From: Helichrysum umbraculigerum
Lineage: Eukaryota; Streptophyta; Magnoliopsida; Asterales; Asteraceae
Direction: 5' to 3'
Assembly: GCA_949592205.1 (NCBI GenBank)
Contig: CATIUR010000005.1
Span: 25,437,679 to 25,501,678 of the forward strand
Length of the DNA: 64,000 bases
Shown: positions 35,338 to 47,120 of the stretch, piece after piece
Position numbering within the stretch: the first letter of the stretch is position 1
How the letters are laid out: each line of letters starts with the position of its first letter
Made by a program: the position numbers and the translations under genes
The notes under the pieces: model-generated
What the model saw: only the letters and a program-made list of their open reading frames with translations
Databases searched by the model: none
What the model was told of the DNA's origin: nothing

Positions 35338-35493
35338 ATCCCAAATCTTTTAGTCTACGGTTTTCAAACAATAATAAATATTTCAAAATTTTAAAATGAG
35401 AAGTTTTTAAAACAATTGTAAATATCAATCTATTTACAAAACCAATACCTTTGTTCCATTATCCCATCTCAAATCTCAATCACATACTCATTC

Positions 35494-35840
35494 TCCGCAA
35501 CCACCACCGACGTCGCCCAAGACACCTCCGACCTTGTCTTCAATTCCGCCGCCGGTCCCGCCACCATCCCGGAAAACGTCCTCCGTAAAGCCAAATCTGA
35601 ACTCTACAACTGGCGTGTGGCCGGCATGAGTGTCATGGAAATGAGTCATCAAGGAAAAGAATTCCTTTTCATCATTCAAAAAGCTGAATCAGATCTTTGA
35701 AAGCTGTTTAACATCGCCGTTTTGTTCCTTTAAAGCGGCGCCACCACCCGGTTCGCCGGAATCCGTTTAAATATATGCAAACCCGACGATCGGGTTACTT
35801 ACTTTGTTAGTTGATCATGGGGTGATAAAGCTTATAAACT
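35494..35840 (+). pseudogene. PSAT: Phosphoserine aminotransferase pseudogene fragment (N-terminal part)
   Basis: One plus-strand frame reads FNSAAGPATIPENVLRKAKS, ELYNWRVAGMSVMEMSHQGK, EFLFIIQKAESDL, then AVLFL, SGATTRFAGIRLNICKPDD and SWGDKAYK. This is the N-terminal catalytic region of plastid phosphoserine aminotransferase (serine biosynthesis, PLP enzyme). Three in-frame stops (TGA after ESDL, TAA after AVLFL, TGA before SWGDK) and a short deletion after LFNI break it. Two stops fit CGA-to-TGA and CAA-to-TAA transitions. It lacks introns and ends abruptly, so it is a fragment, possibly from an intronless gene, a retrocopy or a capture. It lies just beyond the LINE 5' end. Confidence 0.88.
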
Positions 35841-36253
35841 TAACAACTTGGAATAGAATATGTAATAGGCAAGGTAACGGATCTCTCGAAACTCGTCGGG
35901 TTTCAACACCAAAAGGTGAAAACCCAAAAACTGAGGAATCGATTGAAATCAAACGAAGGTGGAAAAAATACAATTATAATGTTGATTTTAAAAAAATATG
36001 AGTGATGGCGATTTCCGATGGTGGTGGCGAGAACGGTGTTGGTTGTCCCATTCTGTGGCCGCCGGTGATTATTAAGGGAGTGAAAATCTGAGTAGAGGAT
36101 TGTGAGGGAAAAAGGTGGGGTTTCAGTGAGTGTTTGTGAGGGAAAATGGTGTTGAGTTATGAGTGGGCTGGTTTGGTGGTATGATTTATGTGGAAATCAT
36201 AAGGGTAAAATAGTCATTAACCATGGTCTCGATTTAAGACTTTGGGGCAAACA

Positions 36254-36313
<60 letters not shown>

Positions 36314-36720
36314 CTGTTAATACAAATAGCACATGAAACTTAATTTTACAATTCATGTTACATATATTTAATGTTTGCAAACTGATTGATTAATTGATGC
36401 CAAACACGCTGGAGGATCTGACGTGAAGGTATGAGCGGCGACGACAGTGGCTAACCTTGGTGGATCTGACACGAAGGAGCAGCAACTCCGATAAGAAAAA
36501 AATACGAGGAAGCTAACATGAGTGAAAATGATGATGAAGCAGTGAATGTTAACAAAGAAAGAAAAACAAATCGATGAACAAAAGAACAAAATCGCCGGAA
36601 GAAAAAAATGGGGGCTGGGGCTTTAAAATAATTACAGTAATGGAGTCATGTGCCTTGCACATGCGAAGATGTATTTATACTTTGTATTTTCAAAGCCCTT
36701 CTCAATCTCTCTTATATATT
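35841..36720. repeat. Non-coding spacer with (AT)n microsatellite
   Basis: No supported gene. An (AT)n tract runs at about 36258-36309. Two similar GATCTGACRYGAAGG segments lie near 36415 and 36465. The region ends at the A preceding the Helitron terminus at 36722. Confidence 0.6.
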
Positions 36721-39231
36721 ACTAGGTGAAGGACCCGCGACAGCGCGGGCTTTAACATTATATGAATAAAAAATCATTAGACATATATACTTTAACAAAT
36801 TATGAAAAGATGAAGATTTGTTTTAGTTCTTTATCATCTTCTATTACTAAAAAATCGTTAGAATACATGAACGCTTAAAATACATTAGAGACCCAACAAA
36901 TGATAACCGATGGGTACAAATGTTCTAAACACGTATGGTTACAAATACACTAAAACATGTCCGAACCCAACTCGTTGACATGCCTACATGCAAACGTAAA
37001 ACTTTAAGCAACTTTTTAATAGTTGTATTATGGCATAATAGTGGAACTTAGATAATAATTTATATTCATTCATAATAAAGATTAAAAGAACACTAACTAT
37101 TGATTGAATTGCTAATAAACATAATATATTTAACAAAAAAACAAAACACATAATACTTAGTAAATACTTTATTTTTTAGTTACAAACAGTCAAACATAAT
37201 TGTCTAAGATTATTCTAAGATTTTAATCTTGTTGAAGATATTGAGACTCAAAAGATAGTTATCATCGATGTCATGATCAGGAAAAAGTTGATTGAATAAC
37301 TAATGGTCATACCAAGTTTTTTCATACGTTTTTTGAGAACATCTTCATAAACTTAATTTTGACCGACATTGAATTTGAGCCAATCAATTAAATTTTCGGA
37401 GTCAAATTGATCTACAAATGCATAATAAAAGTTGTTAGTAATTATCAAATTACTATACCACAAACATTAAAAAAACGGAACCTAATATACTTGATTATTA
37501 AGTATTAACTAACTGGAGATGTAAATTTCATCATGAAAAACTCATATATGCAACACATTTGGATATCTCTTTTTTCTTGTTCCGTTTACTCACACTGTAT
37601 TTGTGCATGTACATAATAGATGATACAATCTGTTACATATGTATTAAAGTTGAAGCAACTTCAACGGACTTACTCAAGAAAACCAATATTAAATTTTGTT
37701 CTTTATAGTTTCTTCTTTGTTAATGAAAGGTATTTACATATTAAATACGTAACCTATAGCTACACAAAAGAGATACATAGTAAAGAACAAATTGATGTAT
37801 AAAGTGTGTAAGCAGATACAATCATCATCATCAGATACTCGACGATACGATAAAATTGATAGTAAAATTCTTACCTTTAATCAACGATATGTAAGAATAA
37901 TAGAGAACTTATAATCGTATATTCGTATGTCATCGGATGTCAATCTTTCCATTATCAACCTACAAAACAACAAAACATAATAATAAAAAACTTTTAATGA
38001 TTAATCAATCAAGAATTATCCCAACCTCTAAACACATATATATATTTAGCAATGGTATATCAAAATGAGCTAAACCATGCATGTTATTGAGATGATACGT
38101 ACATTGTTTTGAGTCCTGTTGTACGTTATGCAAAATGTGACATGTTATATACTTTTATATAATATAATACTAGTTTATAACCCGCGAATTCGCGGGCTAG
38201 TCCATAATTTTCATTCAATACTTTATAACTTCACAAAATTATTGTTGTACTTGGCATTGTCGTGTAAATCAAAGTTTGAAAATTTATTGAATATCCAATT
38301 TTTTTTTATTTTTTGCATATTACAAAATATTCAAGTATGATGAATGTATGACAATTCTAAAGTTTAATGTTATGTACTACGGAGTATTTATATATTGGAA
38401 TTATGTAATATTGTGAACTATTTGAAAAATGTATGAGGTTTACTTTGAGATAACTAATGATTATGTTGAAGAAATGATTGTTATAACATGTTAACATAAG
38501 GCTAATGTAATGTTGTAATGTTTGTGATGAGATAAGTGTAAAACGGGTACAAATGACCAAGATAAAATATCACCCAAATCGATTTATTTAGTAAGTATTG
38601 GGTCAAAATTGTCACATGTAAAAAAATGAATCAAGATTAACTTTCTGATTAGTTGTTAGTTTGTGTGGAATGTTTTGTACAACTTGTATGATAATTGTGT
38701 CATCTACTGGTGTCCAGAGAATATTTGGTGGTATACAAATCATTCCCCTTTAAAAGATAATAAAAGTAAAAATTGATGTAACATGAATCAATATTCATTA
38801 CAGTAAAAGGAGATCACCTATCAAATTTGGGTCTTTTTAACCCTGTGTTAAGTAGCAAACTAATAGTAATTTACACTAAAACAACATAATCCATGCATAC
38901 ATGTTTGGATGATAAAAAAGAAATGTGATCAAGGTGGAAAACAAGTATTTCATTAATTGAATAATATTAAATTTTAGTTTCAAAACCAAGTTTCGATAAA
39001 TAACTTGATTATTTGTACCATTGAGCCTCATAATGCATCATCGGTAGAAGTAGAAGTAGTAACGGAAACAACTTTATATTTTTCAAGTATCTTCATTTGT
39101 CATTCATCATGTTCTCTCTCACAGACACTAATACCCAAAATAATATGAATCACTGTACTTGTAATCCCAAAAAACACAACTGGTGCAAGTGATTTCTACT
39201 TTATTCCTACGGGTATAGCAAGCAAGACACC

Positions 39232-39379
39232 TGCTAATGCGAATACCCACGTGCCAAATTCACTGCAAATATCCACATTATTTGATGAGGTTAGTCACAA
39301 AGGCACAAACATCCGCTAATGCGAATACCACTTCAAATATCCACATTATTTGATGAGGTTAATCACAAAGCCACAAACA
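39232..39379. repeat. Imperfect tandem duplication (about 70-80 bp)
   Basis: Two adjacent copies of a segment starting GCTAATGCGAATACC and ending ATCACAAAGCCACAAAC-like. The first copy has an extra dozen bases. It lies inside H2. Confidence 0.8.
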
Positions 39380-39971
39380 ATACTTTTAATACAAACTAAA
39401 ACCCTTGAGTTTATTATTATAGCACTTATCACATAGAACCCCTAATGAATTCACCTTCTTTTAATGTGTTCTAAAAAGGATACACACATACTAAAATAAC
39501 ATGGATCAAGCATGTAAAACATGTGAAGTTGAACTGAATGATAGATTGAGTCACATTACATACCTAGCAGCATCATAGGCTTGCCTCTGGCTTTACTGAT
39601 TGGAAAAGAATGTCATGATCATTCACTACTTGAGTCAGTAGAAGGTGATGTGGTAATTTTCTTATGGTCAGTTGAAATCTCAAGAGGGTAGTGTAGACCC
39701 CTTATGAAACAAATAACTATGGATGATCAGTTAAAAATGACAGTAGCAAAATAAGTTAAAAAGTACCAGAACAATTTAGTACCATCAATATTAAAATAAA
39801 AAATGAGTATGTGATCTACTCACTAAAAGTATCTCTTCATTAAGATACCCATATGATTAATAGTTATAGATAATATTGCTATTGATTTTGTAAACCTATT
39901 TTAAAGGGTAATAAAACTAAGTAGATTTAAATCCATAGCTGTGTATAACAAAGAGCTGTCCAACAGTTTAT

Positions 39972-40301
39972 TTAAATCCATATACCACGTACGCATAGTA
40001 TGGTTTTTAAGTGATTATCTTGTTTAAAAATAAAATTATGCTTACCCATATCAGGGTTGTTGCAAAGGACGATCAAGAACTGGCCTGGCAATAGCTCTAA
40101 CCGTGACTTGATAACCGTTGCTAGTTCGCGTTTCAGCGTTCTAGTCAGGTTGTAAGTATATGACCTGAAATGTGTTTGAATGATTGAAGTATATTGGAAC
40201 ATGAGAAGCTGATTCATAATGATATCCAAATGACATTGAACATCTTGAGAAATTATAAGGTGCAGCATTGTTCTTACATTGCTGGATAGAGGATCCAACA
40301 A
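39972..40301 (-). other. Exon-like ORF, unrecognised, in H2
   Basis: A minus-strand ORF of 109 codons. The stretch TRTLKRELATVIKSRLELLP, then GQFLIVLCNNPDMGK, has protein-like composition, unlike its AT-rich flanks. I do not recognise it. It could be another captured exon or chance. Confidence 0.25.
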
Positions 40302-42153
40302 TATTTTTCATTTGGAGTTGCTATTACTCTAAAATTGGGTAATTTTTAAGAAAGTGGCTTTAACGTCTTAAACGACAACGATGATCAAGGTTTTGTGTAA
40401 TCAATAAGCAATTGAGTTCAGGAAGATCAATAAGCTGCAATAAAGCTACAAAAGGTTAAAGCATAACACGAATTTAATAACTAAATCGATTGAAAACTAA
40501 TAGCCACTTTGGCAGCATGATCAAACAGACTAATAAATCTTAACCGCCATCCAATTAGTTAATCTATATAACATAAAAATCAGCCCATTTAAGTTATACA
40601 ACAACCCTTGTTTTCAAAGAATGAAGCTCTCACCATGAAATTCGATTAAGCCACTAACAATAGGCCCCATCAGTTGGTTCTTTACTTGTTAGTCTCAGGA
40701 TCTGAGACAGACATGAGACTTTTCCAGCATATATGTTGTGATGGTAGCCCCTGAGATTCAGCCATTTTCATCAAACTGAATCTTAACAAACTTACCGGAG
40801 ATCCAAAATTTGGAAGTCTAAAACAATTAAAACAAACAGGTATCAACAACTAATGTAACAAATATGCAAGAATTATTTAAGAAAAGGAAAATTAAAATAA
40901 ACCCCACCTTTGTTCCTGATAGTTTTCGCATTACCAAAAGCTTCCAAATCCATGTTAGACTACACCATAAGCAATCGTAACAATAGTTTCATTAATAATT
41001 CTTCTCAAATTTTGAAAAGTAAAAAATAAAGATATTACAATAGAAACTTAATAATATTAGAAGTAAACATCTTTTGGACTTTATGTTCAACACTGCTTCC
41101 AACAGTAGAACATTCATATGTAAGCAAGATATTGCCAACGTTGTTTAGTGCTTTCATTTTGCTAGCTCCATTCTTACCAGTAACCAAAATTGACAGACTT
41201 ATCCCTTCATTGACATAACTTTGAACCAGATTTTTTCATTTATTCATTCACTAAAGTTTTCAGTTTACTTGTTCAAATTTCACTAAATAAACTAAATAAT
41301 AGATGAAAGTAAATGTAGGCCTGAAAGGGGCACAAGACTGTAGTACCTTTCGATAGAACTGATGTCCTGGCTTTTGTTGCTGCATCAATAAATTTCAAAT
41401 CTATATTTTTTAGTAGCAGCAACAATAAAGACTTCATAATTCTCCATGACTTGGATTTGTGATATCAAGAACAATTCAACCTTACCTAGTGCAACTCCAA
41501 CAAAAGTAACACACGAAACACACTAAAAAAATTCCAAATGACTTGAAGTCCTACAATAATTGAGCATTGATGGGGCAAAATGTAGGCTCGAGAACAACTT
41601 TGTCATATATCTAGGAAATGACATCCTTTAACATGAATAGCAGCAAGATTATGACTAATCTCCAATGGGACCAAAATAAGATATAATAGTATGTATCCCA
41701 AATAGACGTGACAACTTTGACACATCAATTACACAATTTCATAGAGTATTTGGGTCAATAAGAGCCCATCCAAAATGTTACGAGTTTTGAGCCCAATTTA
41801 TTAGCACCTCTTGCATTTCTAATTTAAATGAAGGATAATACGTAGCAGAAACAAAACTTCAAAATATAAGATGTTGTGATACCAGAGTCTATAAGTTGGC
41901 CTTTGAAAAGTTCAAACTCCTACTGCGTCAGCATACTGAATACAGGAAAATTTTGCAAAGTAATATACATTGTCAGTACAAATGAAACAGATCTTAAAAG
42001 AAAACAGTTAGTAACATGAAGCTTCATTAAGAGTTTTACCCTTTCGGTGTCTTCAAGGCAAAGTCCTTATCAGAAAGAGTCCCCCTCTGAGCTGACCATG
42101 GTACCCCCTCTTAGCTGATCTCAATTTATAAATCGAGTTGGATAAAGATGAAA

Positions 42154-42303
42154 TCAAAATTCAGGTTTCACTTTTTCTACTGTATCTGGGCTGATCTCAA
42201 TTACATCTACATTTTGAGGGAATGGTGGTGGTTTGGGCTTGACTGCTACTTTCTTCTTAGGTTGTGCTACTTTCTTGTTATCAGCATTCAATGTCAATGA
42301 TTT
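42154..42303 (-). pseudogene. Captured exon resembling mitotic B-type cyclin N-terminal region
   Basis: After an acceptor-like TTACAG the frame reads KSLTLNADNKKVAQPKKKVA, then VKPKPPPFPQ, VDVIEISPDT and a TGA. The Lys/Pro-rich run followed by V-x-V-I-E-I-S-P-D is typical of the N-terminal part of plant B1-type cyclins, upstream of the cyclin box. No cyclin box follows. I call it an exon fragment carried by H2. Confidence rests on the short motif only. Confidence 0.6.
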
Positions 42304-42387
42304 CTGTAACATAATATCAACAATGTAATTTTGATTATAAAGTAACTGGAATTAGTGATTCAATGAATATACTTGGGAATAATTTTT

Positions 42388-42480
42388 TTAACCTGCTTGT
42401 GGTTCCATCACCATGCGAATTGGTTTTACTCGTACCAGCATTGTGTTTCCATGCGTGCACCACCGCCTCTTTATGAAGCA
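42388..42480 (-). other. Exon-like fragment, unrecognised, in H2
   Basis: The minus strand reads KEAVVHAWKHNAGTSKTNSH in one open frame and reaches a donor-like AG/GTTAAA. Composition is protein-like, but no family is recognised. A second short exon-like piece (VITTCPNVPVYE between AG and GTAACC) lies at about 42663-42699 on the same strand. Confidence 0.3.
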
Positions 42481-42969
42481 ACGATAATATATAGTTATGG
42501 AGGTGAATATGTAAAAATTCGTCAGACTAAGATCGTGAGGTTTGTTCATGGAATTAGTTGTGTTTTTCATAAACTATGAGTGCAACTTTCAAACACCAAG
42601 CCTTTTGATTTCTTCCTTATCCTAATGTTGAAAGAAAAACCAAACAATGGTTACCTCATAAACTGGAACATTTGGGCACGTAGTGATCACCTATACAATC
42701 AGGAAAAATAAGAACAAAAAAAATAGGAAGTGACTTTTCATCAAACAGTTTATGAGCATGAGCGATTAATTACTCTTACAACATATTCTATTAATAAGAT
42801 ATACCTCAATGTAAGCATTAATTCCAACACCTAATCTGTTCATTCAGTTATACGTATTTACGTCTTGATGGCAATTTCCTTCCATCCTAAATAAAATGCA
42901 TCCACAAATAATTGATTTGGAAAACAAATCTGCACATTATACGAATAACTTACTTGAGGAAAGTCCAAC

Positions 42970-43232
42970 TACTAAATACTGTCAGTAAATAAAACAATAA
43001 AGGCTATATGAAGGGATTCTTAATTATACAGCCTCAGCCATGAAGGTGGCCACCATGTTCTTCTGCTACGTCTTGCATTTGTCTACATTAACTAAGCAAT
43101 CGGACAAGCCAATATCCCTACAGGGCATGTCATTAGATAAACTTCTAAATGTTTACCCAAGCAATAAAAAATACAATTTAACATATAACTTAAAAAATAA
43201 AGTAAACATGGAAAAATGGGCAGATCGAGAGC
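42970..43232 (-). repeat. Segment homologous to 46419-46700 in inverted orientation
   Basis: The reverse complement of this segment matches the plus strand at 46419-46700 over shared blocks such as GATCTGCCCATTTTTCCAT, TTGGGTAAACATTTAGAAG and GGCTTGTC(A/C)GATTGCTTAG. Both copies keep a frame reading D-(L/I)-GLSDCLVNV and ending in a stop soon after. It is part of the shared cargo of the two head-to-head Helitrons. Confidence 0.85.
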
Positions 43233-43467
43233 ATAGGGTAATCATTCATGTTCATTATCACCAATACAATACAATTTTATATATACACAAAGAAATATAA
43301 ATTCTCAAAATTTAATTACTAATTCCAATTGGCTCTGCATCTTTATTTCCCCAAAATTATTCAACTTTTTTTAACCTAAAATTCTCAAAATTCAATGACA
43401 CGTTCCAATAGCAATTATCAACAATCTTAACTTCTTAACATCAGAATCGAAGGTTACTCCTATTTCG

Positions 43468-43535
43468 TAACAATAACTTATAGAAAAAATTCTTAAAAAA
43501 CTAAAAAAGATCTGTACCTTTGTATTCACTTTCGC
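43468..43535 (-). pseudogene. Ceramide-kinase-like exon remnants in H2
   Basis: Minus-strand 43535-43518 encodes AKVNTK followed by GTACAG. Further on, near 43480-43468, GTTATTGTTACG remains of the next exon (VIVT) before the frame is lost. The intact counterpart is at 45413-45600. Confidence 0.5.
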
Positions 43536-44330
43536 TTGTGAGTTGTGAATGGTTTGATCAATGAAGATTCGATTAGTAGGAAGGATGGGATCTGCAAGGC
43601 GCAAGCGTGGATTTGCGGTTGATTGAGGGTTTGTTTCTCTGACGGTTGTTTTATCATCTACTCCGTATTAGCTGTGTTTTTATTTTTTGTTTGTTTGTTT
43701 GTTTTTTCATTATTATTATTATTTTATTACTCATCAAAATAAAATACGGGTAATTTGTTATCTTTGTTTTCTATTAAATATTAAATATATTGAAATTGAA
43801 ACTGGAATATTTAAGGATGGGACAATAAAGACTTTTGAGAAATGTTAATCTACTATTTAGGTAGTCATTTAGGTTAGAGATTATCAATGATTCAAAATTA
43901 AAGAGGTTAATTAATGGAGGGTTGAGATTAGATTAAGATTGCCTAAATTAATAATGACAACCTAATATACACTCTATTATAATATATTAAAGAGATAATA
44001 TATATTTATTACTATTAATATATTATTGATTGTGGATGTCTAACAAAGATCAAGATAGTTGATAAGGTTGACACGTTATTAATAGGAATATGTATATATA
44101 TATTTATACATATTACCTAAAAAAGCACTAAAGATGATAAGAACCTTTTAGCTCGTGGTCAATGAGGGATCTGACGATGGAATTCGACGGGAGAAAGTGA
44201 GAAACCATGGGTGAAACTTTAGTTTTAGTAGAAGGAAGCTAGATTTTTTATGATTTTATTTTACGGCTTTGCGAATTGAATAAGGTTTCCCGTATAAGTC
44301 TTCCTAAAATTGAGGGATTTATTTAATAGA

Positions 44331-44865
44331 TAAGAATGAAAATTATTTGGAGAAGATTTACAAACAAATATTATGAATGCAAATTAGCGATTATATATAT
44401 AACATAAATAATAGACATATAAATATATAATACCTTTCAATTCATTTGAGTTTTTTGAATTGTCACCAATAACATTTGATGAACATGAATTTATTGTGGA
44501 AGAATGTAAACAATGCGAGAGGATTTTGAATGAAGATGGCTAGAATAATGCATTTATAGGGATAAAAATAAAAACATTAAATTATAAAAAGATTTGTTTT
44601 AATAAAAGATAAATATTAAAGTTTGTTAAAAGTTTTGCAAATTGCCGTCCGTTTTATTTGTTAATATTGAAATTTTATTCAACGTCATTCTCTATTCTAT
44701 TGCAATATATAATCGGCAATTATATTTTAAAATATAGGATGCATTTTAAATTTAAAAGTTTACAAATAATTATTAGGGGTGTTAAATGTAATTCTGATGA
44801 AATAATTTAGATCGTCGATCGGTAATTAAGGAGCCTAATCAAGGGCTCAAAATCCTCAATGGCAT
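44331..44865. other. AT-rich spacer between the head-to-head Helitrons
   Basis: No ORF, RNA gene or clear element is recognised in these 530 bases. Confidence 0.45.
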
Positions 44866-45412
44866 TCTGTTATTTATATATATATATATATATATAAGAG
44901 ATAATAAAGTGCAAATTAGGTTGTCATTATTCAATAAACTTAATCTTAACCACTCAATTAATTAACCTTTTAAATATAGACCCTTGATTAATTTTAGATT
45001 TGATGACAAACTAAATAGTAGATTAGAGTTAACTAAATGTCTAAATTATCCCCTAACTAATCAATTACAAAACCATTAATAAATATTGGCAGGAATTAAA
45101 AAGAAAAATAAAATCAATTAGAATTTAGAAAGTTAGCCCATTCATTTGATTTTATTCGATGTATAACAGAAAAAAAAGGCCTATTTAGATGGGTTCATTG
45201 ATTGTAGGTAGTCCCTATTATTCCTAAAATTAAATCTACGGAGTATTACTTTTCTTTCATTTGGGTAATAAAATCATTCCCATATCTTCAGACTTGGACC
45301 ATAACATATCTTTCAGTTGATGTAGCAGATGCCGAAGATGAAGCTACGAGCAGATGCCTAATAGATGAAGATGACAACTTTAAGCATATGTGGTTTTCAA
45401 TCTTTTTCACTA

Positions 45413-45600
45413 GCGAAAGTGAAAACAAAGGTCCATGTCTTATTTACATTAACGTTTTCAATCTAAAATATAGATTTTTTTCGTTTTTGATGAATTGTTT
45501 TATGTAGGTTATTGTTACGGAAAGGGCTGGTCAGGCTTATGAGGCTATGGCTTCCATGACAAACCGATAACTGAGTTCATATGATGGAATTGTCGCTGTT
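45413..45600 (+). pseudogene. Captured ceramide-kinase-like exon pair
   Basis: AKVKTK (45413-45430) ends at a GT donor. After a 77-base intron-like gap ending TGTAG, a 93-base exon (45508-45600) reads VIVTERAGQAYEAMASMTNR, stop, LSSYDGIVAV, and ends at a GTGAGT donor. This matches the diacylglycerol-kinase-type catalytic fold of plant ceramide kinase (AKVKTKVIVTERAG..., YDGI-VAVGGDG region). The TAA replaces a conserved acidic or basic residue, so the exon cannot encode protein. It retains intron positions, so it is DNA capture and not a retrocopy. Confidence 0.75.
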
Positions 45601-46294
45601 GTGAGTATTGTATTCCTAAATTGGCATCTATGTTCAAACTCTCAATATTCGTGATCCTTTTTCTATGTTCTAAAGAATGCAATCTTACCATTTGTTCAAT
45701 CGCTAACTACTCTCACAATATGGTTACTGGTGTTTGGATTTTCTCTATGAAATTTCTTTCAAAAATAGTTTTTAGTTTTACTTTATTACACTACAAAATG
45801 ATATGGGCAATTGGGCATACCCTAATGGTATTTAAGTTTAGTATTTCTATAATGATGTTTGAAGAAAAGTAGTTATAACTTGTAATACACAATGTCTGTA
45901 AGGTGTTCGGTAAAATGTTTGAAAGACCCAGATGGTGTCAATAGATGGAAAAGGTTCCAAATTTTACTAAATTACAGAAGAGTTACATGGTGGTTGTTAT
46001 AATAGTCGATAGAAACTGAATGTGACCTAGAATGTTATACCCTTAGATTGTTATTACAGGTCAAATGGTAACATCAATCATCTTTTGTCTTTCGTAAAGA
46101 AAAATAGGTCAAATTGTCAATAAGTTTCCTAAATGTAATGATGCGATGTCGATCTTTAAATCTATGTAGTGGAAAAGTTCATGTTATAATATAGGTAATG
46201 GCTATCGTAATCATATTTTGGAAGATTTATTTATTAATGAATTTCTTAAGAAAATGGACAACTAAAAGCACTAGATGGGTGGTAAACTTAAACC

Positions 46295-46380
46295 CTACCC
46301 ATTTTGAACCGTTTCCATATCGATTCGAAATGCATTTCTACCCATTTTGAACCGTTACCATATCGATTCGAAATGCATTT
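46295..46380. repeat. 43-bp tandem duplication
   Basis: 46295-46337 and 46338-46380 differ by one base. The unit starts CTACCCATTTTGAACCGTT and ends ATTCGAAATGCATTT. Confidence 0.93.
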
Positions 46381-46418
46381 TCTAGCATTTGAGTGCGTAT
46401 CATTGAAGGCTCTAGCCG

Positions 46419-46700
46419 CACTGATCTGCCCATTTTTCCATCTTTACTTTATTTGTGTATGTTAGGTTGCATTTTGTTACTTGGGTAAACATTTAGAAGA
46501 TTATTCTGATTGCATGCCCTGCAGGGATCTTGGCTTGTCAGATTGCTTAGTTAATGTACACATATGCAAGATGTAGCAAAAGAAAGTGGTTGTTACCTTC
46601 TTGCCCGAGGCGGTATAATAATTCCTTTATATAGCCTTTTAATGTTTTATTTAATTTCTTTAAGTAATTATTATTGTATTAAGTAGTTGGGCTTTACTTA
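46419..46700 (+). repeat. Inverted homologue of 42970-43232
   Basis: Described at 42970-43232. Here the frame reads DLGLSDCLVNVHICKM, stop. Flanking intron-like DNA is also shared, so the homologous unit is genomic DNA. Confidence 0.85.
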
Positions 46701-46715
46701 AGTTTATAATTGCAG

Positions 46716-46775
46716 CCTTGGACAGTGACGATCTACTCTATCTCAAAGAGAATATGGAAGCAGAGGAGGATGCAT
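46716..46775 (+). pseudogene. Exon-like fragment LDSDDLLYLKENMEAEEDA
   Basis: After TTGCAG the frame reads LDSDDLLYLKENMEAEEDA, then TAG and, four codons on, TGA. The acidic motif looks like a conserved eukaryotic exon, and I recall similar DSDDL-YLKEQMEAEEDAE text in a plant protein I cannot name securely. The stops mark it as decayed. Confidence 0.45.
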
Positions 46776-46929
46776 AGCAGTTATTATGTTGAACCGAAAA
46801 TGATAATCTAACTACCTCATTGTGTTTTTGCTAGCTTCCTTGAAATATAAATGTAATTCAAATCAAATTATATATTAGTATGTAATGTAATTCATGGGTC
46901 CAATAGTATCAGATTTAACCTTTTTACAG

Positions 46930-47022
46930 CTTGAAGAAAAGCGGTCGTTTGACCAAGAAGAACAAGAGGAGTTGGAACACCATCTAATGGGGAAAAAATT
47001 CAGCAAGGACAATAAAGATTTT
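46930..47022 (+). pseudogene. Exon-like coiled-coil fragment
   Basis: Between TTACAG and GGTATAAA the frame reads LEEKRSFDQEEQEELEHHLM, then GKKFSKDNKDF. It is open and highly charged. Its source gene is unknown; it may belong with the kinesin-like exon that follows. Confidence 0.4.
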
Positions 47023-47120
47023 GGTATAAATTGTATTTTTGTCATTCACTTCTTAGCACCATCTATTTAAACTAAGTTTCTTTTTACTTAATTATTTTTA
47101 TCATATTCCTTGACATGCAG

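Larger units (their letters stand above)
6668..35346 (-). mobile_element. L1-type LINE, 5'-truncated, split by a 22.7-kb nested insertion
   Basis: The 9-bp duplication ATCCCAAAT occurs at 6668-6676 and 35338-35346. On the minus strand the element runs from 35337 to a poly-A tail (T run at 6677-6687). Removing the nested Gypsy insertion (9804-32491) leaves about 6.0 kb. Order is ORF1 (RRM, basic), ORF2 endonuclease, reverse transcriptase and zinc-binding RT-associated domain. The 5' end opens inside ORF1 without a start codon, indicating 5' truncation on insertion. Frameshifts and stops show it is dead. It is the oldest layer of the nest. Confidence 0.92.
38170..43995 (-). mobile_element. Helitron-like element H2 (minus strand) with captured exon pieces
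   Basis: The 3' end is a perfect hairpin CCCGCGAATTCGCGGG (38181-38196), seven bases and CTAG (38173-38170), then T on the minus strand. The 5' end reads TCTCTTTAATATATTATAAT from 43995, preceded by A. The terminal 150 bases match the 5' region of the plus-strand element near 44870-45050 (both contain TTAGGTTGTCATTATT). Cargo includes cyclin-like and ceramide-kinase-like pieces on the same strand. No Rep/helicase ORF is visible, so it is non-autonomous. Confidence 0.7.
36722..44330 (-). mobile_element. Helitron-like element H1 (minus strand), host of nested H2
   Basis: The minus-strand 3' end is a 6-bp perfect stem CCCGCG/CGCGGG (36734-36749), then TCCTTCAC and CTAG (36725-36722), followed by T. 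The candidate 5' end at 44330 reads TCTATTAAATAAATCC on the minus strand, preceded by A, the usual TC start. It is thus flanked by A (36721) and T (44331), with no target duplication, as Helitrons are. It contains H2. The 3' end is secure; the 5' end is an inference from motif and nesting. Confidence 0.6.

Noticed and set aside
35488..35679. Gly-rich minus-strand ORF
   Set aside because: It is the antisense shadow of the PSAT fragment.
36001..36240. Host gene 5' region
   Set aside because: Purine-rich text with short open stretches, but no supported start, splice or domain.
38170..38201. Plus-strand Helitron end at the same hairpin (CTAG at 38197)
   Set aside because: The hairpin is symmetrical, so both strands look terminal. 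The spacing to CTAG (seven bases) and the matching 5' end at 43995 favour the minus strand.
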